Assembly: GCA_050951465.1 (NCBI GenBank)
Contig: JBMNJC010000015.1
Coordinates: forward strand, 1-64,000
Source of the DNA: JAAZHD01 sp012510895
GTDB taxonomy: Bacteria > Bacillota > Clostridia > Caldicoprobacterales > DTU083
Direction of reading: 5' to 3'
DNA: 64,000 nt
Position 1 is the stretch's first letter; each line of letters begins with the position of its first letter. The position numbers and the translations under genes were made by a program. This document shows positions 17,660-26,322 of this stretch, piece after piece. The notes beneath the pieces were generated by a model. That model was not told where the DNA came from and did not search any database. It saw only the letters and a list, made by a program, of their open reading frames with translations.

Positions 17660-18390
17660 ATGCAGGTATTCGTGAAATCCTGGACAGTTCCTTCGAAATA
17701 TTCAACGCCCTTTTAGAAGGCCAGGATGTAGGACAGGCCAAAAACAGGGAATTGTATGAAAGGTACAGGTACAATCCTGATATAGAAGAAATGGTGCAGT
17801 ATATAGCAGATAAAATGGGCATGGAGCTGTATCATTATAATGAAAAGCTTTTTTTAAGCCCCGGTACAGGGAACCGCTTGTTTGGATATTCCAACGATGA
17901 TCTTAAGCGCAGGATTCCCTACATTACACGAAATGATGAGATGTATCTTTGTTACTTCATAATAATGGTGTTGATTACCATGTTTTATAAGGAATCAGGC
18001 ATAGATACACCCATAAATTATGTAAGGTTTTCCAGTCTGGTTGAGGAAGTGTCTAATCGTTTTGAAGCCCTTATCAATATCGAAGATGTTGAAACTTTAA
18101 GCCATGAGTATCAGTTTAATTTTGCTGATATCTGTAAGGTATGGACCACCCTTCCGGATGCCAGGGAGGATGCTCAGCTGGGCATACAGCAGCGGGGGAA
18201 GAATGATAAGATCTCCTTTACGCGTAATGTTTGTTATTTTCTGCAGGATGAAGGTCTGGCAGTGCTGGACAATGACCGGAACCTAATTTTTCCCAACGAC
18301 CGCTTTAAAGCAATAATCTACTACTATTACGAAGACCGCGATAACAAGAATGATATATTAGGTTTTGTCAATGGACTGGAGGGCGAGTAA
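17656..18390 (+). CDS. jetB: Wadjet system protein JetB (MksE-like, DUF6063-type)
   Basis: A 244-residue soluble protein in the position of JetB, the winged-helix accessory subunit (MukE/MksE equivalent) that binds the kleisin. It contains a conserved middle segment (YITRNDEMYLCYFIIMVLIT) and a C-terminal region ending in winged-helix-like LQDEGLAVLDNDRNLIFPNDRF. The assignment rests on gene order, size and this pattern, resembling DUF6063 of type II Wadjet systems. Overlaps jetA by 4 bases; jetC follows after 3 bases. Confidence 0.72.
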   Translation: MNAGIREILDSSFEIFNALLEGQDVGQAKNRELYERYRYNPDIEEMVQYIADKMGMELYHYNEKLFLSPGTGNRLFGYSNDDLKRRIPYITRNDEMYLCYFIIMVLITMFYKESGIDTPINYVRFSSLVEEVSNRFEALINIEDVETLSHEYQFNFADICKVWTTLPDAREDAQLGIQQRGKNDKISFTRNVCYFLQDEGLAVLDNDRNLIFPNDRFKAIIYYYYEDRDNKNDILGFVNGLEGE

Positions 18391-18393
18391 GCA

Positions 18394-21300
18394 ATGCCTC
18401 ATATGAATAGGATACGCGTGGTGAACGTGGCCTTTAATGATGCCAAATCCTTTTTTGATGACCTGCGCATGAGCCTGGCAGGGAAGTCAACCACCTATGA
18501 TTTGGAAAACGGCGGAGGTAAAACGGTTTTGCTGATGATGCTTCTGCAAACCGTCATACCCAATACATCGCTCAGGGAAGACAAGCCCCTTAAGAATATA
18601 TTTATCGGAGGGAAGGACCGAACCTCCCATGTGCTGGTGGAATGGCTGCTGGATGAGGGAATGCGTTATAAGTATATGCTCACCGGCTTTTGCGCAAGAA
18701 AAAAAAGAAGCCAAAATGAAGTCAGACTGCCAGGCTTTGAAGAAATCGGCCTGAACCAGGATGAGGAGACAATCAGTCAGGGAATTGATTATTACAACTA
18801 CATCATATTTTATGATGAGCCTGTGGAATATGATATCTATTCCCTTGACCTGGTGCGGGAAAATGATTCAGGCAAAACCTACATCGGTTATGATGAACTC
18901 CGCGCAGAACTTGGCAGGCTGAGGCAGAAGGGGTGCAGCATAAGGATTTTTGATAAAAAAGGCGAATACATGGAGTATATAGCCACGCAAAACCTTATCG
19001 GCACGGAATGGAAGATTATCTGTGCTATGAACAGCGGGGAAAACAGCATTGAAAAGTACTTCCGAGAGAATAAAACTTCCAGGCGGCTGATCGAAAAGCT
19101 TCTGCTTCCAATAATTGTTGATACAGAAAGGGTGCGTCATTCAGAAAGACTGGAGGAGAGTAGCAATGTTCAGCTTGCAGACACCCTTCTGGAGATCAGG
19201 GAAAATCTGGCGAGACTGATGAAGAACAGGGAACATCTTGAAGAATACGAACAGATACTAAAGTTCCATAACCAGATGTTGGAAATATGCAGCCGTTTGG
19301 AAGAGCATTTTCAATATGAAGAGCGGCTAAAAAGGCAGGCTGTAAAGGTAAGAAACCTGCTTGAGAGAAGATTGGATGAAATGAGCAGAATGAGGGTTGA
19401 ACTTGAAACTGCTTTGACAGAAAAGACCCTGAATAACCGAAAAACAGAAGAGGAGAAGAAGCTGCTTGAAATTCAGCTTCTGGAGTTTGATAAAAGCCGG
19501 CATGAGTCAGAACAAGAGAAAACAAAAGAGGCTAAGGAAAGGCTGGAAGAGCAGCGCCGGGAACAGGATTACAAATACAGGGAGGCGGGGGCAGAAAGAG
19601 AATACCTTCAGTATAAGGAGGCAAGAGTTAAGCGCCTGCAGGCAGAAGCCGGGCTTAATGCCCTGTCACAGAGCCGGAGCGAGCTGGACACGGCTTACAA
19701 TGAGGCCGGCTGCCTTTACCGGACTGTGCTGACCGACCGGCAAAAGATGCTGGAGGATATGAGAGGAAAGGCAGCTAAGGAAAAGGAGGGCCTGCAGCTT
19801 GACGGTGCCCGAATTGACCAGGAAATAAATGAATTAAGCCGGCAACTCGGCCTGGCTGAAGGGGATGAAAGGAATGAATCTGCTGCAGTATTCGAGCTGG
19901 AGAAAAAAATAAAGCCTCTTAGGGAATATTTCCAGAGTATGGGTAAACCGGGACTGGATATTCTGATAGGGATTGAGACCTTTCTTTTAGAATCAGAAAG
20001 GAAGCTAAAACAGCTGGAAGACAAGAGGTGGGAAATTGAGGCCTCATTATCAGATACCAGGCAAAGCATTGAGGTAGTAATATCTGAAATTGAGGAAAAC
20101 AGCCGGGAAACAGAGAGGCTAAACTGGAAAAAAACCCCTCATACAGATTTTTTCAAAGGATATGAAGAAGAAAAGCTCAGGCTGGAGAAAAAAGCTGCCC
20201 TCTATGACTGTGAGGACTTTATCAAGTGGAAGCAGCGTTTAAGCGAGCTGATTCACTCCAATCAGGAAATATATTTCGGAACAAGGGTTGAAAAGGATGC
20301 ACTTTCCAGGAAGCTGGAGGTGCTGGAAACCCATGGCTTCTATATTCCCAATGAGGAAATACTGGCCCTTTCAGACAGATTGAAGGAACGCTCTACATTC
20401 ACACAGACCGGCATAGAATGGCTGAATCGGATGGAGAAAGATAAGCAGGAAGAACTTCTAAGCCGTGCTCCCCTTCTTCCTTATTCCGTTTTAGTAGACC
20501 ATAATTCCTTTCGGCGACTGAAGGAGGGGAAGCTGGACTTCGGAGGTTTTATCAGCGATTACCCGGTTCCCGTAATTGACATTGAATTTATCAGAGGCAG
20601 TGGAAGTCTGGAAAATGAAGATGTGATCTTCCCGGAGGCGGATTTGGACCTGATCCTGTCGGAAGATGCCCTGAACCGCTATCTGGAAAGGCTTAAAAGG
20701 GATATAAACAGGCTTGAGGAAAGGATGATTTCACTTGAAGAAAGCTCCGGAACATATAATGATGATTTAAGCGCACTATCATCCTTTGAGGAAAAGTACT
20801 CACCCGATATAAGGGCAGAACATGAAAGACTTTTAAAAAAACTGGAAGGCGAAATCCTTAATCTTGGGAGCAGGGCAGGTTCTCTTTCTGATCGGCTGGA
20901 AGAGCTGAAGAAGGCTGAGACGGACTTATCTTCCGATATGATCAAAAACCAGGAAGAATACCGAAAGCTTCTGGAAGACCAAGGCAGAGCCGCAGATCTT
21001 CATAGGTTTAATTCAGAGCTGGAAGAAAAAAAGAGAGCCCTGGAGGAAGCAAAAAGGTCCAAGGTTGCTATAAATGAAAAGCTTTTAGAGTTAAACCGGG
21101 AAAAACAATCCATCCGGCAGCGAAGAGATGAAATTGATGAGCGAATACTGAATCTGACACTGGATATAAGCCAATGCAAGGAAGAGCTGAGCCGGGTTGC
21201 AGCTTTTGAGCCTGCAGGAGATTTTGGCTCCATTGATCCTGAGACTGCAAAAAGCAGATTTGATGCCCTGGATGAACAGATGAAAGGCAGAAACCGTCAG

Positions 21301-22815
21301 GAGGAAGATTTAAGAAGCCAGATAAACTCCCATGAAAACTTTATGGCAAAATGCAAGGAAAACATGGAAGAGCATTACGGCTTCACAGTAGAAATGATGG
21401 AGGAGCGGGAAGCATCCGGCGGGATCATAAGTTTAAAGAGCGAAAGCTATGTCCGATCCATTAAGAATAACATTAAAGCCCTGGACGAGGAGATATCTGA
21501 AAAACAGGAAGCCTTATTCCAAATGGGGAAAGAGATCTCAAGGCTGGAAGCCAAAATTGACATTAGGAGACAGGAGCTGGATGATGAACTTGAGATTCCT
21601 GTTAATAATTTTGAATACAAGCATGATATAGAAAAGGCCATAGAGGATGCGGAGCAAATTCTTCTCATGTATCGTGATGAGATAAATATGCTTAACCAGG
21701 AATTACAGACTCTAAACGGCAAAATCGGCGATTCCCGGATGGAGCTGGAACGCTATCAGGAGTTTATTCAGAAAGAGGGTATCGTTTATATAACCGATGA
21801 TACTGCTGAGGAAGTACCGGATTACGGAGAATACAGCAGCTCCTATTACAGCCATGTCAATCGATTCAGAGACTGGGAGCAGAACTGGAGGCGGACGGTC
21901 AGAAGCATCCTGGAGGAAGCGGAAGGTTTTTATATCAGGGAGCCGGTAATTCAGTTGAGCAATCTGGAAATTCCCGCCGCTCTTGGAGACTGCACAACCA
22001 TGATTAACCAGCTGAATGACTCCGTTCAAATGATAAGGGAAAAAATAGAGAAGACTCAGGAAGACATTGAGGTCTTGCAAAGTTACCAGCAGGAATTTGT
22101 CCGCAGATGCATTCAGCGGGCGGAAAATGCCCTAGACCTACTGAAGAAGTTTCCGGCCCTGTCCCGGATCGATATTGAAGGCAAGAGAACCAATATGATC
22201 AGAATGGATTTTGAAGACTTTGATGAAAAGGAAAAAGAGATGCGGATGGAGAATCATATTCAGGGCATCATCCGTGAAATCAGCGAAGAGAACATAAAGG
22301 ACAGGATGTATATAGCGGAAAGACTGTCCACCAGAGAGCTTTTAGCCCAGGCAACCAACATGGAAAAGGCTTCTGTCCGTCTGTATAAGGTGGAAAGGAT
22401 AGCGGAGCACAGCCGATATCTGAAATGGGAGAATGCAGTTGGTTCAGAAGGTCAGTCAAATGCCCTTTACTTTATTTTTGCTGTTTGCCTTATATCCTAT
22501 ATACGGATGCTTTCATCGGTAAATGTGTCTGTAAGGACCAGGAAGGTAATAATTGCGGACAACCCCTTTGGGGCAACCTCGGCAGTCTATCTCTGGGAGC
22601 CGATGTTCAGCATTCTGAGGAGCAACGATGTGCAGCTGATTGCGCCTGGCCATAACATTCCCCGGGAGCTGACATCTCAGTTTGAGGTTAACTATCTTTT
22701 GAATCAGGATATCCTGGCCGATTCCCGTACCAGGGTTGTGGTAAAGGATGTAAGAGCCGAGGAGGACCTGGATCAGCTGAATTTCGAAAATGTTGAGCAG
22801 CTTTCGCTTATTTAA
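18394..22815 (+). CDS. jetC: Wadjet system SMC ATPase JetC (MksB-like)
   Basis: A 1473-residue SMC-type ATPase, the motor that extrudes loops from DNA so the complex can recognise small circles. The N-terminal head has Walker A LENGGGKTV (about residues 37-45). Two very long coiled-coil arms, rich in Glu/Lys/Arg/Leu, occupy about 260-1320, with a hinge-like globular break near 640-760 (PHTDFF to PVIDIEFIRG). The C-terminal head has the signature GSEGQSNALYF (about 1350) and the Walker B strand VIIADNPFGATSA (about 1385), where Asn follows the Asp instead of the usual catalytic Glu. Full length, no frameshift. Starts 3 bases after jetB. Confidence 0.88.
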   Translation: MPHMNRIRVVNVAFNDAKSFFDDLRMSLAGKSTTYDLENGGGKTVLLMMLLQTVIPNTSLREDKPLKNIFIGGKDRTSHVLVEWLLDEGMRYKYMLTGFCARKKRSQNEVRLPGFEEIGLNQDEETISQGIDYYNYIIFYDEPVEYDIYSLDLVRENDSGKTYIGYDELRAELGRLRQKGCSIRIFDKKGEYMEYIATQNLIGTEWKIICAMNSGENSIEKYFRENKTSRRLIEKLLLPIIVDTERVRHSERLEESSNVQLADTLLEIRENLARLMKNREHLEEYEQILKFHNQMLEICSRLEEHFQYEERLKRQAVKVRNLLERRLDEMSRMRVELETALTEKTLNNRKTEEEKKLLEIQLLEFDKSRHESEQEKTKEAKERLEEQRREQDYKYREAGAEREYLQYKEARVKRLQAEAGLNALSQSRSELDTAYNEAGCLYRTVLTDRQKMLEDMRGKAAKEKEGLQLDGARIDQEINELSRQLGLAEGDERNESAAVFELEKKIKPLREYFQSMGKPGLDILIGIETFLLESERKLKQLEDKRWEIEASLSDTRQSIEVVISEIEENSRETERLNWKKTPHTDFFKGYEEEKLRLEKKAALYDCEDFIKWKQRLSELIHSNQEIYFGTRVEKDALSRKLEVLETHGFYIPNEEILALSDRLKERSTFTQTGIEWLNRMEKDKQEELLSRAPLLPYSVLVDHNSFRRLKEGKLDFGGFISDYPVPVIDIEFIRGSGSLENEDVIFPEADLDLILSEDALNRYLERLKRDINRLEERMISLEESSGTYNDDLSALSSFEEKYSPDIRAEHERLLKKLEGEILNLGSRAGSLSDRLEELKKAETDLSSDMIKNQEEYRKLLEDQGRAADLHRFNSELEEKKRALEEAKRSKVAINEKLLELNREKQSIRQRRDEIDERILNLTLDISQCKEELSRVAAFEPAGDFGSIDPETAKSRFDALDEQMKGRNRQEEDLRSQINSHENFMAKCKENMEEHYGFTVEMMEEREASGGIISLKSESYVRSIKNNIKALDEEISEKQEALFQMGKEISRLEAKIDIRRQELDDELEIPVNNFEYKHDIEKAIEDAEQILLMYRDEINMLNQELQTLNGKIGDSRMELERYQEFIQKEGIVYITDDTAEEVPDYGEYSSSYYSHVNRFRDWEQNWRRTVRSILEEAEGFYIREPVIQLSNLEIPAALGDCTTMINQLNDSVQMIREKIEKTQEDIEVLQSYQQEFVRRCIQRAENALDLLKKFPALSRIDIEGKRTNMIRMDFEDFDEKEKEMRMENHIQGIIREISEENIKDRMYIAERLSTRELLAQATNMEKASVRLYKVERIAEHSRYLKWENAVGSEGQSNALYFIFAVCLISYIRMLSSVNVSVRTRKVIIADNPFGATSAVYLWEPMFSILRSNDVQLIAPGHNIPRELTSQFEVNYLLNQDILADSRTRVVVKDVRAEEDLDQLNFENVEQLSLI

Positions 22816-22867
22816 CCTTAGGCGTATTCAGTCTAAATAAAACATTTTTTAAATGGAGGTTAATTTA

Positions 22868-25348
22868 GTGCTTGAACAACTAAAAAGAGAATTTTTAAGC
22901 CCAGGCAGTGAATTCACGCCTATACCGTTCTGGTTCTGGAATGACGACTTAAAGGAAGAAGAGATTAAGAGACAGATTCATGATTTCAAGGAAAAAGGCG
23001 TGGATGGCTTTGTTATTCATCCAAGGATAGGAATTCCCGAAGAAATAGAGTACTTATCCGAAAGATTTATGGAGCTGGTCAGATGTGCCGCAGCAGAAGC
23101 ACAAAAACTTGATATGAAAGTGGTGCTTTACGATGAGGGAATGTATCCTTCAGGGTCGGCACACGGAATGGTGGTAAAGTCCAATCCTAAGTTTGCCAGC
23201 CGGGGACTTAAACTAATTGAGAAGGAGGAACGCGGGAAAGTTGAAATTTCAACAGCCGTGCAGGAGGATGAGGCTCTTGTGGCAGCACTGGCCGCACGTA
23301 AAACGGGGAAAGGCTCCATTGACCCTGATTCCATAAAGGTTTTGGAACCGGCAGACGGGAAGATTTTTGCCGATTTGCCTGATGAGCCGGGCTGGTTTAT
23401 CTTTCAGTTTATAGAAACCTTTTCCAGGGGACATATCAGGGGAATTCATTTCGGAGAGGATGATGGGGAACCCAATGCCCCGCCTTCCACCGACCTTTTA
23501 AATCCTGATGCAATTCAAAGGTTTATAGAGCTGACCCATGAAAAATATTATGAAAGCCTGAAGGATTATTTCGGAAACACCATAATAGGCATTTTTACCG
23601 ATGAGCCGGGAATTCTGGGCCGGGGAGGAATTCAAGGCCTTATCCCCTGGACATATGGTTTTAAGGAGTGGTACTTAAGCTGCGGCGGAAATATAAAAGA
23701 TCTTTTAGCTCAGTGGTATGATGTGGGTAGTGAAACTGAACAAAAAAGATATATATACCGGCAGGTGGTCAACAAACGGATGGAAATGGCTTATTACAAG
23801 CCGATTTCGGATTGGTGCCGGGAGCATGGAATTGCGCTGACAGGGCATCCCAGCGGCAGCGATGATATAGGCATGCTTAAGTACTTTCATATTCCCGGTC
23901 AGGACATTGTCTGGCGCTGGGTAGCCCCTGAGGATGATAAGGCCCTGGCCGGTGCAGACAGCACCCAGGGCAAGTGCTCTTCGGATGCAGCCAGGCATAT
24001 GGGCAGGCGCAGGAATTCAAATGAGTGTTTTGGCTGCTGCGGGCCCAACGGCATTCACTGGGCATTTTCAGTGGATGATATGAAATGGTATATGGACTGG
24101 CTTTTTGTCAGAGGGGTAAACCTTCTGTATCCTCATGCCTTCTATTATTCAATCAGAGGGAAAAGAAAAGAGGAAAGACCGCCGGATGTAGGGCCTAATA
24201 ACCTTTGGTGGTCTTATTATAAATATATATCCAATTATATTAAGCGGATGAGCTGGCTGATGACGGATATAGTGAATATTACTTCGGTTGCAGTATTATG
24301 CGAGGGAGATCACCTTTCCTGGGCAATTGTAAGGCCTCTGTTTGAAAACCAGATAGAGTTTAATTATCTTCAAAAGGAATTCCTTATTAAGGGGAATGCC
24401 CGAGCTGAAAAGGGCTTGATTCATATCGAAAAACAGCGCTATAAGGTTCTGGTTATAGAAGACAGCAGCCAGGTAAATGAAAGCTGTAAAGGAATAATAC
24501 AGGATTTTATAAACCAGGGCGGTAAAGTGATTATATGCAGCGGCGCAGCAGGTCTAACAGGTGCGATTCCTATTAAGAGACCGGAAGAAATTGTTGATGC
24601 TCTGGATCTGGTCATTGAGAGAGACGCAGTATTGTCTGAGCCCTGCAAAGATCTCAGGGTAACACATGTAGTAAAGGCAGGAATGCATTTTTATCTGCTT
24701 GTTAATGAAGGCGAAAACACCATAGACTGTGACATGACTGTAAGTGTCACAGGTTCAGCCGAGCAGTGGGATGCCTGGAAAGGAACAACTGCACCGGCAG
24801 TTATAAAGAGGGCGGATAAAGAAGGCATGGTTATAGCTATAAGGCTTGAGCGCAGGGAAAGCCTGATAATTGCAGTAGATCCCGGTCAAAGCATAGAAAC
24901 AGAATCGGCTTTTCAGTTAACAGCTGATAAAGAAAGGGAGGCAGATCTTCCAAAGGAAATATTAACCTTAAATACAGGCTGGAAGATAGTAAACTCACCC
25001 ATTGCCGTGAACATGGAAACTGAACTTAAATCCTGGACTTGCTTCAGCGAACTTGAAAGCTTCTCCGGAACCTTAATATACGAGAACCGGTTCCATATTG
25101 ATGCTCAACTGAGCCCAGATAAAAGTGTATACCTTGATTTAGGGGAGCTGCATAGTTTTGCTGTGGTTACCGTAAACGGAGAAAAAACAGGTATTAAGAT
25201 GTGGGCGCCTTTTACTTTTGATATTACAAGGTTTGTAAAACCCGGAGAGAATAGCATACAGGTTGAAGTAACCAATACTTTGGCTAACAGATATACCGAT
25301 TCAAAGCTTCCGTCAGGCTTAATAGGGCCTGTTAAGCTGTATACATAA
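22868..25348 (+). CDS. Large glycoside hydrolase (GH106/rhamnosidase-related) with C-terminal jelly roll
   Basis: An 826-residue cytoplasmic glycosidase. The N-terminal half is a TIM-barrel hydrolase domain: PIPFWFWNDDLKEEEI, GVDGFVIHPRIGI, KVVLYDEGMYPSG and GIFTDEPGILGRGG, the last carrying plausible acidic catalytic residues. The C-terminus (about 690-826) is a galactose-binding-like beta-sandwich ending in FTFDITRFVKPGENSIQVEVTN. This architecture matches the 'glycosyl hydrolase' proteins near GH106 alpha-L-rhamnosidases; the linkage cut is not known. The start is the GTG at 22868, because GGAGGT sits 7 bases upstream and overlaps the alternative ATG at 22853. Lies directly after the Wadjet genes. 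Confidence 0.78.
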   Translation: MLEQLKREFLSPGSEFTPIPFWFWNDDLKEEEIKRQIHDFKEKGVDGFVIHPRIGIPEEIEYLSERFMELVRCAAAEAQKLDMKVVLYDEGMYPSGSAHGMVVKSNPKFASRGLKLIEKEERGKVEISTAVQEDEALVAALAARKTGKGSIDPDSIKVLEPADGKIFADLPDEPGWFIFQFIETFSRGHIRGIHFGEDDGEPNAPPSTDLLNPDAIQRFIELTHEKYYESLKDYFGNTIIGIFTDEPGILGRGGIQGLIPWTYGFKEWYLSCGGNIKDLLAQWYDVGSETEQKRYIYRQVVNKRMEMAYYKPISDWCREHGIALTGHPSGSDDIGMLKYFHIPGQDIVWRWVAPEDDKALAGADSTQGKCSSDAARHMGRRRNSNECFGCCGPNGIHWAFSVDDMKWYMDWLFVRGVNLLYPHAFYYSIRGKRKEERPPDVGPNNLWWSYYKYISNYIKRMSWLMTDIVNITSVAVLCEGDHLSWAIVRPLFENQIEFNYLQKEFLIKGNARAEKGLIHIEKQRYKVLVIEDSSQVNESCKGIIQDFINQGGKVIICSGAAGLTGAIPIKRPEEIVDALDLVIERDAVLSEPCKDLRVTHVVKAGMHFYLLVNEGENTIDCDMTVSVTGSAEQWDAWKGTTAPAVIKRADKEGMVIAIRLERRESLIIAVDPGQSIETESAFQLTADKEREADLPKEILTLNTGWKIVNSPIAVNMETELKSWTCFSELESFSGTLIYENRFHIDAQLSPDKSVYLDLGELHSFAVVTVNGEKTGIKMWAPFTFDITRFVKPGENSIQVEVTNTLANRYTDSKLPSGLIGPVKLYT

Positions 25349-25368
25349 TTAAATGGATTGTTTATAAA

Positions 25369-25405
25369 AAAGATGGCGTTATATTCTTTGCCATCCTTTA
25401 TTTTT
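25369..25405. terminator. Probable bidirectional terminator
   Basis: Stem GATGGC/GCCATC with a 12-base loop, flanked by A-runs on the left and T-runs on the right. It separates the glycosidase gene from the oppositely oriented toxin-antitoxin remnant. The short stem makes it moderate. Confidence 0.5.
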
Positions 25406-25574
25406 ATGACAAATATTTTTCTTTAATAATTGCAGCAAAATCTATCATGTCTTTCAAATTTTTCGAAAGAACAGCATACACAATTTCTGGTTTAATGCGA
25501 ATATAATCATGAACAATTACATTGTATTCATCCATATGGGTTAAACGTCTTACAATTATTTCCTGGTCAACCAT
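25404..25574 (-). pseudogene. HepT (HEPN, DUF86) ribonuclease toxin remnant with internal deletion
   Basis: A 56-residue frame starting MVDQEIIVRRLTHMDEY, which matches the N-terminus of HepT, and then jumping directly to NVIVHDYIRIKPEIVYAVLSKNL, which matches the C-terminal part. HepT proteins are normally about 130-140 residues, so roughly 70 residues of the HEPN helical bundle are missing in frame. The catalytic R-x4-6-H-x-Y motif keeps its H-D-Y but the Arg has been lost at the join. An AGGAGGA ribosome site is still present and the start overlaps the end of mntA by 8 bases, the usual arrangement. Cannot be an active RNase. Confidence 0.72.
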
Positions 25575-26002
25575 TCTTATATTTCCTCCTCCTTTCATCA
25601 AGACGCTTGAGAGCTTGATTGTGATAAAGATCATAGAAGGGCTTTCTGTCAAAATATTCTCTTCTTTTTGCAACTTCAAAAGCAACGCGCCTGTGTATAT
25701 CATTATCAATAATAAGTTTTTTGTTTTGCATGATCTGATGTATAAAATATAAATCTGCGTTTTCAAGGTCGACTACATCTATTTTTTTTTTCAAAAAGAT
25801 CTTCAAGATCATTTGCTATTTCAAGCTTGCGCTCAAAACGTTGTAACAAAGGGATTCCTTTAGTGAATAACACGGCAATATCAATATCGCTGTTTTTCCT
25901 GGCTTTGCCTTTAACCAGAGATCCGAACAGGTAAACTGCAGAAATATCCTTAACAGTTCTAAAGTAGTCTTCAATTTTTGCAGAGCATAATACAATATCC
26001 AT
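25567..26002 (-). pseudogene. MntA-like nucleotidyltransferase antitoxin, frameshifted in a run of ten A
   Basis: The minus-strand frame from ATG 26002 encodes a minimal nucleotidyltransferase, with VYLFGSLVKGKARKNSDIDIAVLF showing the G-S-x10-D-x-D active site. It breaks at a run of ten A on the coding strand (25782-25791). Removing one A joins it to the second frame, IDVVDLENADLYFIHQIMQNKKLI, and gives a normal protein of about 144 residues ending at 25567. MntA antitoxins inactivate HepT by AMP addition to the Tyr of its R-x-H-x-Y motif. The break could be a true mutation, slippage-based expression, or a sequencing error. Ribosome site AAGGTGTGAG precedes the ATG. Confidence 0.75.
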
Positions 26003-26322
26003 TTTCTCACACCTTGTTGAGATTTATTGAGATGCAAGGTATTGCCATTGTCTTTTCAGTTATACTGAATTGTTGGTTTCATGATATCATAATGCTATGC
26101 AGCAATCAATATTAACTGAAAATTCATAATTCCCGTATGTATATTATGCCAATCATTTTCTGTCCCATTAACAATTGTTTTAAAAAAATATAAAATATTT
26201 GGGGATATTTGTACCTATCAGTAATGTATGTAAAGGAAAGAAGGCTGCCGATATAGAATAGTATATATAAATAAGGCATGACCAGGTTTGCATTTAATAA
26301 GAGAAAGGGAAGGTGGGTAAAA
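26003..26322. other. AT-rich intergenic region of about 320 bases
   Basis: No gene seen. It separates the divergent mntA remnant from the DUF4838 gene and should hold the promoters of both, but I see no convincing -35/-10 pair for either. It contains a 10-base palindrome ATGATATCAT near 26082-26091 and an A/T-rich tract near 26170-26205. The DUF4838 ribosome site (AAGGTGGG) lies at its right end. Confidence 0.5.

Noticed and set aside
18394..22815. SbcC or housekeeping SMC/MukB
   Set aside because: The neighbouring Toprim, kleisin-like and MksE-like genes and the G-G-G-K-T / S-E-G-Q motifs fit JetC better; SbcC would sit beside SbcD.
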